DNA from: JASGDN01 sp049840815
Lineage (GTDB): Bacteria; Chloroflexota; Chloroflexia; Thermomicrobiales; UBA6265
NCBI GenBank assembly: GCA_049840815.1
Contig: JASGJI010000006.1
Span: 1-64,000, forward strand
Reading direction: 5' to 3'
DNA length: 64,000 nucleotides
Shown here: piece after piece, positions 37,578 to 47,627 of the stretch
How positions within the stretch are numbered: the first letter of the stretch is position 1
How the letters are laid out: every line of letters starts with the position of its first letter
The notes under the pieces: model-generated
The model's database searches: none
The model's input: only the letters and a program-made list of their open reading frames with translations
What the model was told of the DNA's origin: nothing
Translations under genes and position numbers: made by a program

Positions 37578-40253
37578 ATGCCTCCAGCTCGCTCTGCGGG
37601 CGATGACAAGGACGTCGTGCCTCTGCGTCGCCAGTATCTCCAAATCAAGGCTCGCTACCCGGATACGATCCTCATGTTCCGGCTCGGCGACTTCTACGAG
37701 ACGTTCGACGGCGATGCCCAGATCGCGGCAGACGTGCTCGACATCGTGCTCACCGGCCGCGAGATGGGCAAGAATCTCCGCGTGCCAATGGCGGGCATCC
37801 CCTACCACGCGGCGGAAGGCTACATCGCCCGCCTGATCGCCGCCGGTCACAAGGTCGCGGTGTGTGAACAGGTGGGAGAGGTCACGAAGGGCAAGGGCCT
37901 GGTCGAACGGGATGTCACCCGCGTCGTCACACCCGGCACTGTCGTCGATCCTTCCATGCTTGATGCGCGCACGAACAACTACATCGTCGCCGTCGCCATC
38001 GACCGCACCCGCGCGGGGGTCGCCTTCGCCGACATCACCACCGGCGAATTCCAGACCACCGAGTTGCACGGCGAATCGCCCGAGGACGTCATCCTCGCCG
38101 CTGGACGCGAACTCCTCCGCCTCCGCGCCGCCGAGGTCGTCCTCTCCGCCACCCTCACCGATGATCTCTCCCTCCCGATGAGCTCGTGGCTGCCGGAAGG
38201 CGTGCCGCCAAGCCGCACGGAAGCATGGCGATGGTCGGTTGATCGGGCAGGCGATGCCTTGATGCGGCACTTCGCGACCGATTCCCTGGACGGATTCGGG
38301 TGCGCCGGCAAGCCGCTCGCCATCGAAGCTGCTGGCGGCCTCCTGCAATATCTTGAGGAGACGCAGATCTCCGGGTTGCAGCAGATCGTCTCGCTCTCCA
38401 CCTACACCATCGATGCCTTCATGACGCTCGATGCGCAGACGCGACGCAATCTCGAACTCTCGGAGAGTGCGCGCGGCGATCGTCGCCACAGCCTCACCGC
38501 CGTGCTCGACCGCACGCGCACGCCTATGGGTGCCCGCCTGCTCCGCCGCTGGATCGGGCAACCGTTGCTCGATGTCGATGCGCTGAATGGGCGGCTGGAC
38601 AGCGTTGGCTGGTTTGTCGAAGGCACCGCCCGCCGCGCGCAGGTACGGGAATCGCTCGCGAAGGTCGGCGATGTCGAACGCCTCGCCAATCGCGCCATCA
38701 CCAGCGTCGCGAACCCGCGCGATCTCGGCCTCCTGCGTGATGCCCTCACGGCGCTTCCCGCGCTGGATCGCCTGCTGGAAGGCACACCCGGCCTCAGCCG
38801 CCTTCCGAACCTCGACGACCTGACGGCCCTGCTCCTCGGTGCGCTGGTGGAGGAACCGCCCGCCATTCTCGGGAAGGCGCCTGTCTTCCAGCCTGGCTAC
38901 GTCGCCGAACTCGACGCCTACCGCGCGAAGGCACGCGAGGCACGCGAATGGATCGCCAACCTCGAACGCGCGGAACGGGACCGCACCGGCATCCGCACGC
39001 TGAAGGTCGGCTACAACAAGGTTTTCGGCTACTACCTGGAGGTCACGACCGCCGCGCTGGCCTCGGCGGAGCGGGATGCGATGGCACGTGGACGCACGGG
39101 ATCGCCGCTTCCCGATGACTACATCCCGAAGCAGAGCCTGGCGAACGCGACGCGCTACTTCACGCCCCAGCTGAAGGAATACGAAACGATCGTCCTCACT
39201 GCCGAGGAGACGCTCGGCGACATCGAGGCGAACGCCTTTCACAAGCTGGTTCGGGAGGTCGCGTCGCAAGGCGATCGCCTGCTCGCGGCCGCGGCCAGCA
39301 TTGCCTACGTCGACACGACGTCCGCGCTCGCCGATGTCGCCGCCGAACGTCGCTACGTGCGGCCTGACCTCGACGAATCAACGACCATCGAGATCGTCTC
39401 CGGACGTCACCCCGTCCTGGAAACGACCCTCCCACGCGGCGAGTACGTCCCGAACGACACGCGACTCGACGCAGACGGCGATCAGATCGTGATCCTGACC
39501 GGACCGAACATGGCCGGCAAGAGCAGCTGGCTCCGGCAGGTCGCGCTGATCACGCTCATGGCCCAGATCGGCTCATTCGTGCCGGCGGATCGCGCGAGGA
39601 TCGGCATCGTGGATCGCATCTTCACGCGCATCGGCGCCCAGGACGACATCGCGACCGGCCAGAGCACCTTCATGGTGGAGATGCTGGAGACCGCGAACAT
39701 CCTCAACCACGCCACGAAGCGCAGCCTGGTCGTCCTGGACGAAATCGGGCGCGGTACCAGCACCTACGATGGCCTCGCGATCGCCCGCGCCATCGTAGAG
39801 TACCTGCACAATGCCCCCGATCTCGGCTGCAAGACGCTCTTCGCGACGCACTACCACGAGCTGACCGAGCTTGCGGAGATCCTGCCGCGCGTCTCCTGCT
39901 CGCGCATGGACGTGCTGGAGGACGGCGAGCGTATCGTCTTCCTGCGGAAGGTAGTGCCGGGCGGTGCGGACCGCTCCTATGGCATTCATGTCGCTCAGCT
40001 GGCTGGCGTGCCGAAGGGCATCATCCGTCGCGCGCAGGACATCCTCACCGAACTGGAGGCGACCGACGCGCGAAACGACGGCGCCAGCGCCCGCCGACAG
40101 GCCATGCACGGAGGAGGTGGGGGCGTTCAGCTCACGTTCTTCGACCAACCGAACCCAGCCATCGAGCGCCTGAAGTCACTCAAGGTCGAGGCGCTCTCCC
40201 CGCTCGACGCCATCACCACGCTGTTCGAGCTGAAGCACCTCGCTGAGAAGTGA
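37578..40253 (+). CDS. mutS: DNA mismatch repair protein MutS
   Basis: An 891-residue MutS1. The mismatch-binding domain has the Phe-x-Glu motif in GDFYETFDGDA. The connector, lever and clamp regions follow (FGYYLEVT in the clamp-lever part). The ATPase has Walker A TGPNMAGKSSWLRQ, Walker B LVVLDEIGRGTSTYDGL and the switch FATHYHEL. It recognises mispairs and recruits MutL; no mutL is in the window. ATG 37578 is favoured since residues upstream of it are not conserved. Divergent from the YciI pair. Confidence 0.95.
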   Translation: MPPARSAGDDKDVVPLRRQYLQIKARYPDTILMFRLGDFYETFDGDAQIAADVLDIVLTGREMGKNLRVPMAGIPYHAAEGYIARLIAAGHKVAVCEQVGEVTKGKGLVERDVTRVVTPGTVVDPSMLDARTNNYIVAVAIDRTRAGVAFADITTGEFQTTELHGESPEDVILAAGRELLRLRAAEVVLSATLTDDLSLPMSSWLPEGVPPSRTEAWRWSVDRAGDALMRHFATDSLDGFGCAGKPLAIEAAGGLLQYLEETQISGLQQIVSLSTYTIDAFMTLDAQTRRNLELSESARGDRRHSLTAVLDRTRTPMGARLLRRWIGQPLLDVDALNGRLDSVGWFVEGTARRAQVRESLAKVGDVERLANRAITSVANPRDLGLLRDALTALPALDRLLEGTPGLSRLPNLDDLTALLLGALVEEPPAILGKAPVFQPGYVAELDAYRAKAREAREWIANLERAERDRTGIRTLKVGYNKVFGYYLEVTTAALASAERDAMARGRTGSPLPDDYIPKQSLANATRYFTPQLKEYETIVLTAEETLGDIEANAFHKLVREVASQGDRLLAAAASIAYVDTTSALADVAAERRYVRPDLDESTTIEIVSGRHPVLETTLPRGEYVPNDTRLDADGDQIVILTGPNMAGKSSWLRQVALITLMAQIGSFVPADRARIGIVDRIFTRIGAQDDIATGQSTFMVEMLETANILNHATKRSLVVLDEIGRGTSTYDGLAIARAIVEYLHNAPDLGCKTLFATHYHELTELAEILPRVSCSRMDVLEDGERIVFLRKVVPGGADRSYGIHVAQLAGVPKGIIRRAQDILTELEATDARNDGASARRQAMHGGGGGVQLTFFDQPNPAIERLKSLKVEALSPLDAITTLFELKHLAEK

Positions 40254-40605
40254 GGGGAGAAACGTGATACCGAATCCGGGTGAAGAGCGGGTGACTGGAT
40301 ACCTGGCTTGACCGGTGGTGAGGCCGGACCGATACGCGGTCGGTTTCTCCATACCGGCGTTCGTTCGTAGGGGTCGACTTCATGTCGACCCGTGGGTTGC
40401 GATCAGGGTCTATCCGGATTCAGAATGAGAAGCGAGAGAACGAAGCGGAACGCCCTTCCCGGCCTGTCGGGAAGGGCGTTCGTTTGCGGATGCGAAATCC
40501 AGAAGGATCATGAGGACACAGAGCAGATCAATCTTGTGGCGAGCAGCATCACCGCCGGGATATACCGCTGCCCCGACTGCCCGCACGCCTCACTGCTCTC
40601 CCCTC
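40254..40605. repeat. intergenic region with an interspersed repeat copy
   Basis: The stretch 40266-40430 includes ACCGAATCCGGGT, CGGCGTTCGTT, CTTCATGTCGACCCGTGGGT and TTGCGATCAGGGTCTATCC, shared with 43500-43690. No gene is visible. A hairpin lies at 40449-40480. Confidence 0.65.
40449..40480 (+). terminator. 12-bp hairpin downstream of mutS
   Basis: AACGCCCTTCCC pairs with GGGAAGGGCGTT around an eight-base loop, followed by CGTTTG. Confidence 0.6.
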
Positions 40606-41715
40606 TCAGAAGACCAGGACCGAGCGCAGCGTCTCGCCTGCCTTCATCAGGCCGAAGGCCTCGTTCACGCCGTCCAGCGGCATCGTCCTGGAGACGACGC
40701 GATCCAGATCGAGCCGCCCCTGCTCGTACCAGGAGGCCAGCATCGGGAAGTCGCGGGTCGGCAGGCAGTCGCCATACCAGCTGACCTTCAGCGCCCCGCC
40801 GAGATCGAAGAAGGAGCCGAGCGGCAGCTCGTCCAGCTTCGCCGCCGGACCAGCCACACCGATCATCACGCACGTCCCGGCGAGGTCGCGGCAGAAAATC
40901 GCCTGACGCAACGTCTCCGGACGCCCGACCGCCTCGAACGAGAAGTTCACACCATACCCACCGGTGATCGCCTTGATTGCCTCCACCGGATCGCCGTCGT
41001 TCGGGTTCACGGTGTGGGTCGCACCGAACGCCGTCGCCCATTCGAGCTTCTTCGGGTCCAGATCGACCGCGATGATCGTCGTGGCCCCCGCCTGCTTCGC
41101 GCCCATGATCACGGAATCGCCAACACCGCCGCATCCGAAGACGGCCACCGATGACCCCGCCTCGACCTTGGCCGAGTAGAGCGCCGCGCCGATACCCGTC
41201 ATCACACCGCACCCGATCAGGCTCATCTGCTCCGGCGGCAGCTGATCGCTGACCGGCACGCACTGCTTCGCATGCACCAGCGTGTAATCGCAGAACGTGC
41301 CGATCCCGAGGACGGCGGTCAGCTCCACGCCATCGGCTTCCGCCGTCATCTTCTGGGCGGCATTCAGCGATGCCGAGCACAGGTTCGGCTTGCCGGCGAG
41401 ACAGAAGCGGCACTCGCCACACGGTGCCCGCCACGCCAGGATCACGAAGTCGCCCTCGGCCACATTCGTCACGCCCTCGCCGACGCTCTCGATGATCCCG
41501 GCCCCCTCGTGACCGAGCAGGAAGGGGAACCCCGAGGTCCCGAAGACGCCGGTCATGCAGGAGAGATCGGTGTGGCACACCCCGCTGGCAAGGATCTTCA
41601 CGCGGGCCTCGCCCGGTCCCGGAGCAGGCACCACGATGTTCTCGAGCACGGCTGGCTCGGAAATGGTGCGAGCAACCGCCGCGCGCGCAACAATTGGTCC
41701 GGTGGATGATGTCAT
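40606..41715 (-). CDS. zinc-dependent alcohol dehydrogenase (class III-like)
   Basis: A 369-residue medium-chain dehydrogenase. Catalytic zinc ligands are Cys in SGVCHTDLSCMTG and His in LLGHEGAGIIESVGEG. The structural zinc site is in CGECRFCLAGKPNLC. The NAD site is AVFGCGGVGDSVIMG with Asp in IIAVDLDPKKLEW. The pattern is closest to mycothiol- or glutathione-dependent formaldehyde/aryl-alcohol dehydrogenases. The start at 41715 follows GGAG; an upstream frame adds 37 non-family residues. Substrate not fixed. It is divergent from the membrane glycosyltransferase cluster. Confidence 0.85.
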   Translation of the reverse strand: MTSSTGPIVARAAVARTISEPAVLENIVVPAPGPGEARVKILASGVCHTDLSCMTGVFGTSGFPFLLGHEGAGIIESVGEGVTNVAEGDFVILAWRAPCGECRFCLAGKPNLCSASLNAAQKMTAEADGVELTAVLGIGTFCDYTLVHAKQCVPVSDQLPPEQMSLIGCGVMTGIGAALYSAKVEAGSSVAVFGCGGVGDSVIMGAKQAGATTIIAVDLDPKKLEWATAFGATHTVNPNDGDPVEAIKAITGGYGVNFSFEAVGRPETLRQAIFCRDLAGTCVMIGVAGPAAKLDELPLGSFFDLGGALKVSWYGDCLPTRDFPMLASWYEQGRLDLDRVVSRTMPLDGVNEAFGLMKAGETLRSVLVF

Positions 41716-41863
41716 GTGGGCTCCGTTTCCATCATAATCATTCCATCGCAACTGGTCTCCCGATTCAACGGAGAATCGACCAGAGGCATTCGCGTGTGTT
41801 TCATCGCCCAGTATACGGTCCGACACCGCCCGATCATCCGCCCCCTCTATCGAAGGGCCATCC

Positions 41864-43489
41864 GTGCCGGAGCAGCATCCTCCCGTTCAGCAACCGACCC
41901 CGCACGTCACCTCGCTCGCCCTGCCGGTCGAGCGAGACCTTCGCTCATCGTCGCTGACGGAACGCATCGCCCGCATATCGCCGCTGAACCTGGCGGTCAT
42001 GCAGTGGGCCTCATGCAGCATCATCGTCGCCGTCCTGCTGTTCCCCACCCTGTTCACCTCCCTCATGACCATTCCCGGCTTCCCGCAAAGCGGCGGCGCG
42101 ATCATGCGTATCCGCATGTGGCAACGCAGCTTCGGATTCAATCCCTACGGAGCCGATCCCCTGCTTCCCCCACAGACCGCGTTCCTCCTCTTTCTTCTCG
42201 TCCTCGCCGTCATTGTCGCCTTTGGAACTCAGGCCATTGCCTTCTGGAAGACCTGGAGTGGGAGCGGCGATCGGCACGCCACATGGCAATGGTGGATCGG
42301 GCCGATCGGTAGTCACGTCATCATGCTCTTCATGGCCCCCATGAGCGCCGATGTCTTCTTCTATGCCATGACCGGCGACATGGCGGCAAACGGGAACAAT
42401 CCCTACACGCACGCCCTCCGCGACTTCCCGGAGAATCCCCTCTTCCGCTACAACCACTGGATCGACATGACAACGGTCTACGGACCGGTCTGGACGACCA
42501 TCAACCGCGCCCTGATGACGGTCACGGGTCCCGATCCCTTCCTTGCTGTCCTCACGTTCAAGATCTTCCTTGGCATCTCCGCCCTGGCGCTGGCGGGAGT
42601 CGTCTGGTTCATCGCCCTTCGCCTCACCGAATCCCGACGCCTGGCCGCCTGCGCGTTCGTGCTCGTTGCCTGGCAGCCGAACATGATCGTGGAGACATCG
42701 GGGCAGGCTCACAACGATTCCTTCATGCTCCTCCTGCTGGTTGCCGGAATCGGCACGGTCCTCGTCTGGGGATCGCGGTATCTGCGCCTGGCCCTCACCA
42801 TCACCGCGCTCTCGATCGGCGTGAAATACGTCACCCTGCCGATCGTCGGGCTGGTCGCCCTGCTTCGGCTGGCCACCACCCGCCACGACCGGCACACCGG
42901 CTGGCGGCTGGCGAGGGCCTGGGCGCTTGATGGCTTCATCCTGATCGTCGTCGCGTCCATCTTCATCGCCCCCTACTGGACCGGCCCGGAATTCTTTCGG
43001 GAAATGGTGCGCGAACCGGGGCGGCTCTTCAGCAACCCGATCTTCCAGCCGCGACTTCGCAGCTTCATGCGGGAGATCGGCCTCGGTTCAACCCTGCGCA
43101 TGCTCCAACACGGCCTCCCCGTCATCATGCAGACGCTGGTGGTGCTCTTCCTCCTGCGGGAAGCCGGGCGCAACGCCCTGATCATGTTCACCGTTGGGCG
43201 ACGCGCAACCGAGGAGACCAGCGGTATCCAGACTCGCGGCCCGCTGCCGACCGAGATCACCGTAACCCTGCTCCAATCATGGATGGCGATCGCGATTGCC
43301 CTCTCGATGTGCACGCCGAACGCGCACTCGTGGTATCTCACCTGGCCGGTCGTCCCGATCGCGCTCTACCTCGTCGTGCAACGCCGCCGGGGGATGACCG
43401 ACTATCGTGCGACGACCCTCCCGCACTGGTTCTGGGCCTACCTGACCGTCACCGGCCTGATGACGATCGCCTCATTTCAGGTCTCCTGA
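41864..43489 (+). CDS. GT-C membrane glycosyltransferase A (mannosyltransferase-like)
   Basis: A 541-residue polytopic protein with about 11-13 helices. The first extracytoplasmic loop has the acidic GT-C motif in SADVFFYAMTGDMAANGNNPY. VYGPVWTTINRALM and VAWQPNMIVETSGQAHNDSF are further conserved loops, and NAHSWYLTWPVVPIALY is near the end. This is the style of polyprenol-phosphate-mannose-dependent alpha-mannosyltransferases. It would add sugars on the outer membrane face. GTG start. A paralogue lies 316 bases downstream. Donor and acceptor are not known. Confidence 0.7.
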   Translation: MPEQHPPVQQPTPHVTSLALPVERDLRSSSLTERIARISPLNLAVMQWASCSIIVAVLLFPTLFTSLMTIPGFPQSGGAIMRIRMWQRSFGFNPYGADPLLPPQTAFLLFLLVLAVIVAFGTQAIAFWKTWSGSGDRHATWQWWIGPIGSHVIMLFMAPMSADVFFYAMTGDMAANGNNPYTHALRDFPENPLFRYNHWIDMTTVYGPVWTTINRALMTVTGPDPFLAVLTFKIFLGISALALAGVVWFIALRLTESRRLAACAFVLVAWQPNMIVETSGQAHNDSFMLLLLVAGIGTVLVWGSRYLRLALTITALSIGVKYVTLPIVGLVALLRLATTRHDRHTGWRLARAWALDGFILIVVASIFIAPYWTGPEFFREMVREPGRLFSNPIFQPRLRSFMREIGLGSTLRMLQHGLPVIMQTLVVLFLLREAGRNALIMFTVGRRATEETSGIQTRGPLPTEITVTLLQSWMAIAIALSMCTPNAHSWYLTWPVVPIALYLVVQRRRGMTDYRATTLPHWFWAYLTVTGLMTIASFQVS

Positions 43490-43805
43490 TCGAGGAATGA
43501 CACCGAATCCGGGTAGTCCATAGGTGTAGGGATAGCGAGCTGAATGGGCTGAGGCATCGGCCCAAAACGCCATCCGTCGGCATGGCTCAGGGCTCCCTCC
43601 ACAACGGCGTTCGTTGATATACCTTCGCGCTGCGGACTTCATGTCGACCCGCGGGTTGCGATCACGGTCTATCCGGACTCCGTATGAGCACAGATGGGGT
43701 ATGGACACCACCTCTTCACTGCTCACGTCTCGGTCCTCGCTTCTTCGAGCCCACGTCCCGGATCGACATGGGCGAACGTCGGCGAACCAGCTACACTGAA
43801 CAGCT
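43490..43805. repeat. intergenic region with an interspersed repeat copy
   Basis: It shares ACCGAATCCGGGTAG, ACGGCGTTCGTT, CTTCATGTCGACCCGCGGGT and TTGCGATCACGGTCTATCC with the region at 40266-40430, in the same orientation. No gene is visible. Confidence 0.65.
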
Positions 43806-45482
43806 GTGAAAGTGCAGGGACTGGCGGAGGATTCCGCCGCATTCACCGCCTCCAATGCCACCATCGCCCGACCAGCGTCGCCCACGCATGACGCGACCGA
43901 ACGGCCGGGTCCGTTTGTGGTGCCCGCCACCCGGTCCCGCTGGGCCAGCCTTCGCCGAGTTCTCGAACGCACGACGCCGCTTCAGCTCGCGGGCATCCAG
44001 TGGCTCGCCGCCCTGGTGATGGTCTTCGTCGTCCTCTGCACCCCGACAACCTCGCGCAAGGGCTTGCTGAGCATCACCGAGACCTACGGCTCGCTGGAGC
44101 GGGTCGCCCTCTGGCAGCGCACGTTCGACTGGCTGCCCGGCATGGCGAGCAACGGCGAATTCCTCCACTTGCCGCCCGGCCTGATCGTCTACAGCTTCCG
44201 GTTTGGCATGATCGCCCTCTTCTGCCTCCAGGCACTCGCCTTCTGGCAAGCATGGAACGGACGCCATGTGTCCTTCCTGCGCTGGCTGATCGGCCCCATC
44301 GGCGCGCATATCCTGATGCTGGCGATGGTCCCCTCCAACGCCGATGTCTTCTTCTACGAGATGAGCGGCGACCTTGCCCGCCAGGGCATCAACCCCTACA
44401 TCACCCATCTCTACGATCAGCCAACCAATCCGCTCTATCAATACAATCACTGGGTCGAGATGAAGACGGTCTACGGGCCGTTCTGGACCGACATCAACCT
44501 CACGATCATGCGCATCACCGGTCCCGATGCGGTCGCGGCCACATTTGCCTACAAGATCGTGCTTGGCGTCACGGCCCTCGCCCTCGCTGGACTGGTCTTC
44601 TGGCTGGTCCGCCGCCTGACCGGGAATCAGGCGATGGCCGCCGCCGCCGGTGTGCTGATCGCCTGGCAGCCGAACATGATCTTCGACACATCCGGGCAAG
44701 CCCACAACGATCCGATCATGCTCCTGCTGATGACCGCTGGCGTCGCGCTCGTCCTGATCGGCGGGGTCCGTTCGATCCGGGGGGCGCTGATCCTCGTCAC
44801 GGCGTCCGCCGCCATCAAGTACGTGACGTTGCCAGTACTCGGCCTGATCGGCCTGCTTCGCATCGTCGATCGGCGCAAGGCGAACGGATGGCCAAAGATC
44901 CTCGCGAACTGGATCGTCGATGGCATCGCCATCGTGGCGACGCTCGCGATCGGGTTCCTACCCTATTGGGCTGGATTCGGTGTGCTTGGCGAGATGCTGC
45001 GCGAACCGGGGCGCCTCTTCACGAATCCGCTCTGGATCGGCCAGGGCAAATTCCTGGAATGGTGGCTCGGCAGCGCCGGATGGTACTACGAGGGCGTTCG
45101 CACAACCCTCCAACTGCTGATGTTCGCGGGTATCGGCCTCGGCATCTGGAAGCTCGTCTCACCGCTCTGGCGAGGAACCGCCGTCGGCGCGGCGACCGCC
45201 GATGCGGACTCCTCGATCCGGCCGCCATTCTGGTGGACCGAAGCCTTCCTGCTCGCCTGGGCCATTGTGATGGCCTCGCTCTCCCTGGTCCCGGCGAACT
45301 CGCACTCCTGGTACTGGATGTGGCCTGTGGTGCCGATCGCGACGCTCGTCGCGTTCCGGGGCGGCAACGCCATCGCGCGCGGCGAAACCCCGGCGCTCGG
45401 CCGCTGGTTCTGGGCCTACCTCCTGCTCACCGCCCTGATGACCCTCGTTTACACCACCAAGGTCCCACATCTCACACCATGA
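43806..45482 (+). CDS. GT-C membrane glycosyltransferase B, paralogue of A
   Basis: A 558-residue paralogue of the preceding glycosyltransferase with the same landmarks in order: NADVFFYEMSGDLARQGINPY, VYGPFWTDINLTIMRITGPD, IAWQPNMIFDTSGQAHNDP, AAIKYVTLPVLGLIGLLRI, FTNPLW and NSHSWYWMWPVVPIATLV. It has a longer, Ala/Ser-rich N-terminal tail of about 60 residues. A GTG start lacks a good ribosome site and an internal start is possible. The duplication suggests sequential or alternative steps of one surface glycan. Confidence 0.7.
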   Translation: MKVQGLAEDSAAFTASNATIARPASPTHDATERPGPFVVPATRSRWASLRRVLERTTPLQLAGIQWLAALVMVFVVLCTPTTSRKGLLSITETYGSLERVALWQRTFDWLPGMASNGEFLHLPPGLIVYSFRFGMIALFCLQALAFWQAWNGRHVSFLRWLIGPIGAHILMLAMVPSNADVFFYEMSGDLARQGINPYITHLYDQPTNPLYQYNHWVEMKTVYGPFWTDINLTIMRITGPDAVAATFAYKIVLGVTALALAGLVFWLVRRLTGNQAMAAAAGVLIAWQPNMIFDTSGQAHNDPIMLLLMTAGVALVLIGGVRSIRGALILVTASAAIKYVTLPVLGLIGLLRIVDRRKANGWPKILANWIVDGIAIVATLAIGFLPYWAGFGVLGEMLREPGRLFTNPLWIGQGKFLEWWLGSAGWYYEGVRTTLQLLMFAGIGLGIWKLVSPLWRGTAVGAATADADSSIRPPFWWTEAFLLAWAIVMASLSLVPANSHSWYWMWPVVPIATLVAFRGGNAIARGETPALGRWFWAYLLLTALMTLVYTTKVPHLTP

Positions 45483-45642
45483 AGGCCATTCCGCATCACG
45501 ATGGCGTTTCGTTGACGGTTCACCCCGTGAGAATGCCTATACTGTGCGGAACATGTCGGCAGGCTCACCTCCTCCACCCACTCCGATGCGGAGTGCTCTA
45601 AGCCACGATCTGTCCGGGACGCCTGTCGTGCAGGAGATGTCG

Positions 45643-46995
45643 ATGAACGACACACCTCCAACCCAGCTCTGGGCCCGCCATCAGCTTCTGCTGCTGGCTG
45701 CATTCGGGCTGCTGATCCGGCTTCTGGTCGCACCGTTCTTCGGCTACCAGTACGATGTCTCTTCCTATCTCGAATGGACATCGTTCCTCGCCCACAACCC
45801 GCTCTCCAGCTTCTACGCCGCGAACCTCGCGACGCCGCCCGACCACTTGCCAGGCGACCTGCTCATCTTCGCCGCCATCGGCCGCGCGGCGGTCCTGCTC
45901 GATCCTGGGTTTTCCTTCTCCGGCCCCTTCGCCGAAATGATGATCCGCATCGTCCCCATCGCCTCCGACATCCTGCTCGGGTTCATCGTCTTTCGCGCGC
46001 TGCAAGGTCGCGTGAACGACCGAACCCGCCTGCTGGCCGTTGCGGTGGTCTATTTCAATCCCGCGCTCTTCACCGTTTCCGCGATCTGGGGGCAATGGGA
46101 TTCGTTCGCGGCACTCATCATCGCGGTCCTCGTTCTGCTTGCCCTCGGCGATCCCCGACGCGGCATGCTTGTCTGGCCGCTCCTCACCTTCCTGGCGCTT
46201 ATCAAGCCGCAGATCGTCATCTTTGCGCCCCTCCTGCTCATCGCGCAAATCCGGACGGCGACAGAACCCGCCACCGGAGAACACCGGATCGGACCTCCGC
46301 TCCCGTCCGAACGAACCGCCGCCAGAGAGCGAGTGCTGCGGAATCTGATCGTCGGGACCCTCGGTTCGGTCGCTGTCTTCCTGGCGGTCACAGTGCCGTT
46401 CGGCGTGGGCATTCCCGGCCAGCCAGGCATCACCTGGACGATCTTCGACCGCGTCCACTTCACCATCGACCGCTACTCCGATGTCGCACTGGGGGCGCAT
46501 AACCTGTGGGCGCTGATGGGGTTCGGCTACGGTGATGCCGACCACCAGGCCGCGATCGGCCCGTTCAGCTTCCAGACCGTCGGAATCACCCTCCTGGTCG
46601 GCGCCGGCATTGTCGCGGTCATCATGGCCGCCGCCCTCCACCCTCCTGGCTGGGCGCTCTGGACCGCGTCCTTCGTGATGGCGATGAGCATCTACATGTT
46701 TCCGACACGCGTCCACGAGCGCTACATGCTGCCGGCCATCGTCTGCCTCTTCTTCATGTGGCCATTTCTGCGGTCGCTGCTTCCGATCCTGATTGGCCTG
46801 ACGATCACCTACACGCTGTCGCTCGCCTTCTCGATGAGCAATGGGACGCTCGGCGGCGGAACGGAGAACCTGACCATCGCGGCGGTCAACGTGCTGCTCT
46901 TCATTGCGGCGGGTGCGCTGACCGTGCGGGCTGGACACCCGGCGCTTCGCCTGCACCTCCCGAAGCGCCCCATCGCGATCCATCGCGGCACCTGA
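45643..46995 (+). CDS. GT-C membrane glycosyltransferase, Gpi18-like mannosyltransferase
   Basis: A 450-residue polytopic protein related to Gpi18/COG5542 mannosyltransferases. The first loop has YQYDVSSYLEW, then AIWGQWDSFAALI, LTFLALIKPQIVIFAPLLL and the diagnostic TRVHERYMLPAIVCLF near residue 370. AGGAG lies six bases before ATG 45643; an in-frame start at 45544 is also open. With the two upstream paralogues it makes a three-gene set for building a membrane-exterior glycan or glycolipid. A hairpin follows. Confidence 0.72.
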   Translation: MNDTPPTQLWARHQLLLLAAFGLLIRLLVAPFFGYQYDVSSYLEWTSFLAHNPLSSFYAANLATPPDHLPGDLLIFAAIGRAAVLLDPGFSFSGPFAEMMIRIVPIASDILLGFIVFRALQGRVNDRTRLLAVAVVYFNPALFTVSAIWGQWDSFAALIIAVLVLLALGDPRRGMLVWPLLTFLALIKPQIVIFAPLLLIAQIRTATEPATGEHRIGPPLPSERTAARERVLRNLIVGTLGSVAVFLAVTVPFGVGIPGQPGITWTIFDRVHFTIDRYSDVALGAHNLWALMGFGYGDADHQAAIGPFSFQTVGITLLVGAGIVAVIMAAALHPPGWALWTASFVMAMSIYMFPTRVHERYMLPAIVCLFFMWPFLRSLLPILIGLTITYTLSLAFSMSNGTLGGGTENLTIAAVNVLLFIAAGALTVRAGHPALRLHLPKRPIAIHRGT

Positions 46996-47003
46996 CAGAC
47001 ATG

Positions 47004-47050
47004 AAAAAACCCTGAGGGAGGCGGCATTGCACTTCGCCGCCTCCCTCAGG
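47004..47050 (-). terminator. intrinsic terminator, mainly serving the - strand OsmC gene
   Basis: CCTGAGGGAGGCGG (47011-47024) pairs with CCGCCTCCCTCAGG (47037-47050). On the - strand it is followed by a T-run (47004-47009), the classical form. It also lies just after the + strand glycosyltransferase, so it can act both ways. Confidence 0.85.
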
Positions 47051-47092
47051 TTGTGTCCGATCTTACCCTATCGCGCGGAGTTCCGGCGATCC

Positions 47093-47539
47093 CTACTGGA
47101 CGAGGGTCGCCTCGAGGCTGATCGCGAGATTCCCACGCAGCGCGTTGGAGATCGGGCAGGTCTCCTCGGCTTGCTTGGCAAGCTTCTGGAAGTCCTCCTT
47201 CGAAATGCCCGGCACCTTGGCCGTGACCGTCAGCGTGGAGGTCGTGACCTGGAACCCGCCACCCGGCTTGTTGTCCACCGCGACCACCGACTTCACATCA
47301 AGGCTCTCCGGCGGGGTGCCGTTGGCCGAGAGTGTCGCCGCGAGGTTCATGGCGTAGCATCCGGAATGCGCCCCGGCGATCAGTTCCTCCGGGCTGGTGG
47401 AACCCTCCGGCTCGCCGAATCGCGTCGCCGCCGCGATGCCGAGGCCATCGAAGGCCCCTGTTCCTGCCGTCAGCACACCGCTGCCGCTCTTGATGTCGCC
47501 TGTCCAGATGGTCGTGACATTCCGTTCCTGAACTGCCAT
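47093..47539 (-). CDS. OsmC-family peroxiredoxin
   Basis: A 148-residue OsmC/Ohr-type thiol peroxidase that reduces organic hydroperoxides. The two redox cysteines are Cys61 in AHSGCYAMN and Cys128 in ETCPISNAL; Arg40 in AATRFGEP fits the active-site Arg. EGSTSPEELIAGAHSGC is the OsmC signature. Length is standard. It is 88 bases downstream of an aldehyde dehydrogenase gene on the same strand, a plausible stress-linked pair. Confidence 0.9.
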   Translation of the reverse strand: MAVQERNVTTIWTGDIKSGSGVLTAGTGAFDGLGIAAATRFGEPEGSTSPEELIAGAHSGCYAMNLAATLSANGTPPESLDVKSVVAVDNKPGGGFQVTTSTLTVTAKVPGISKEDFQKLAKQAEETCPISNALRGNLAISLEATLVQ

Positions 47540-47627
47540 GTCGTGTCCTCCTGTGTGTATGCGACGCCGACGTGACGCCGCAAGACCGTTCGCGATTCCG
47601 CGAATCCATCCTCCGACGAGCCGAGTA

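Noticed and set aside
45512..45543. TTGACG and TATACT before the Gpi18-like gene as a promoter
   Set aside because: The spacer is 20 bases, too long for a normal sigma-70 site.
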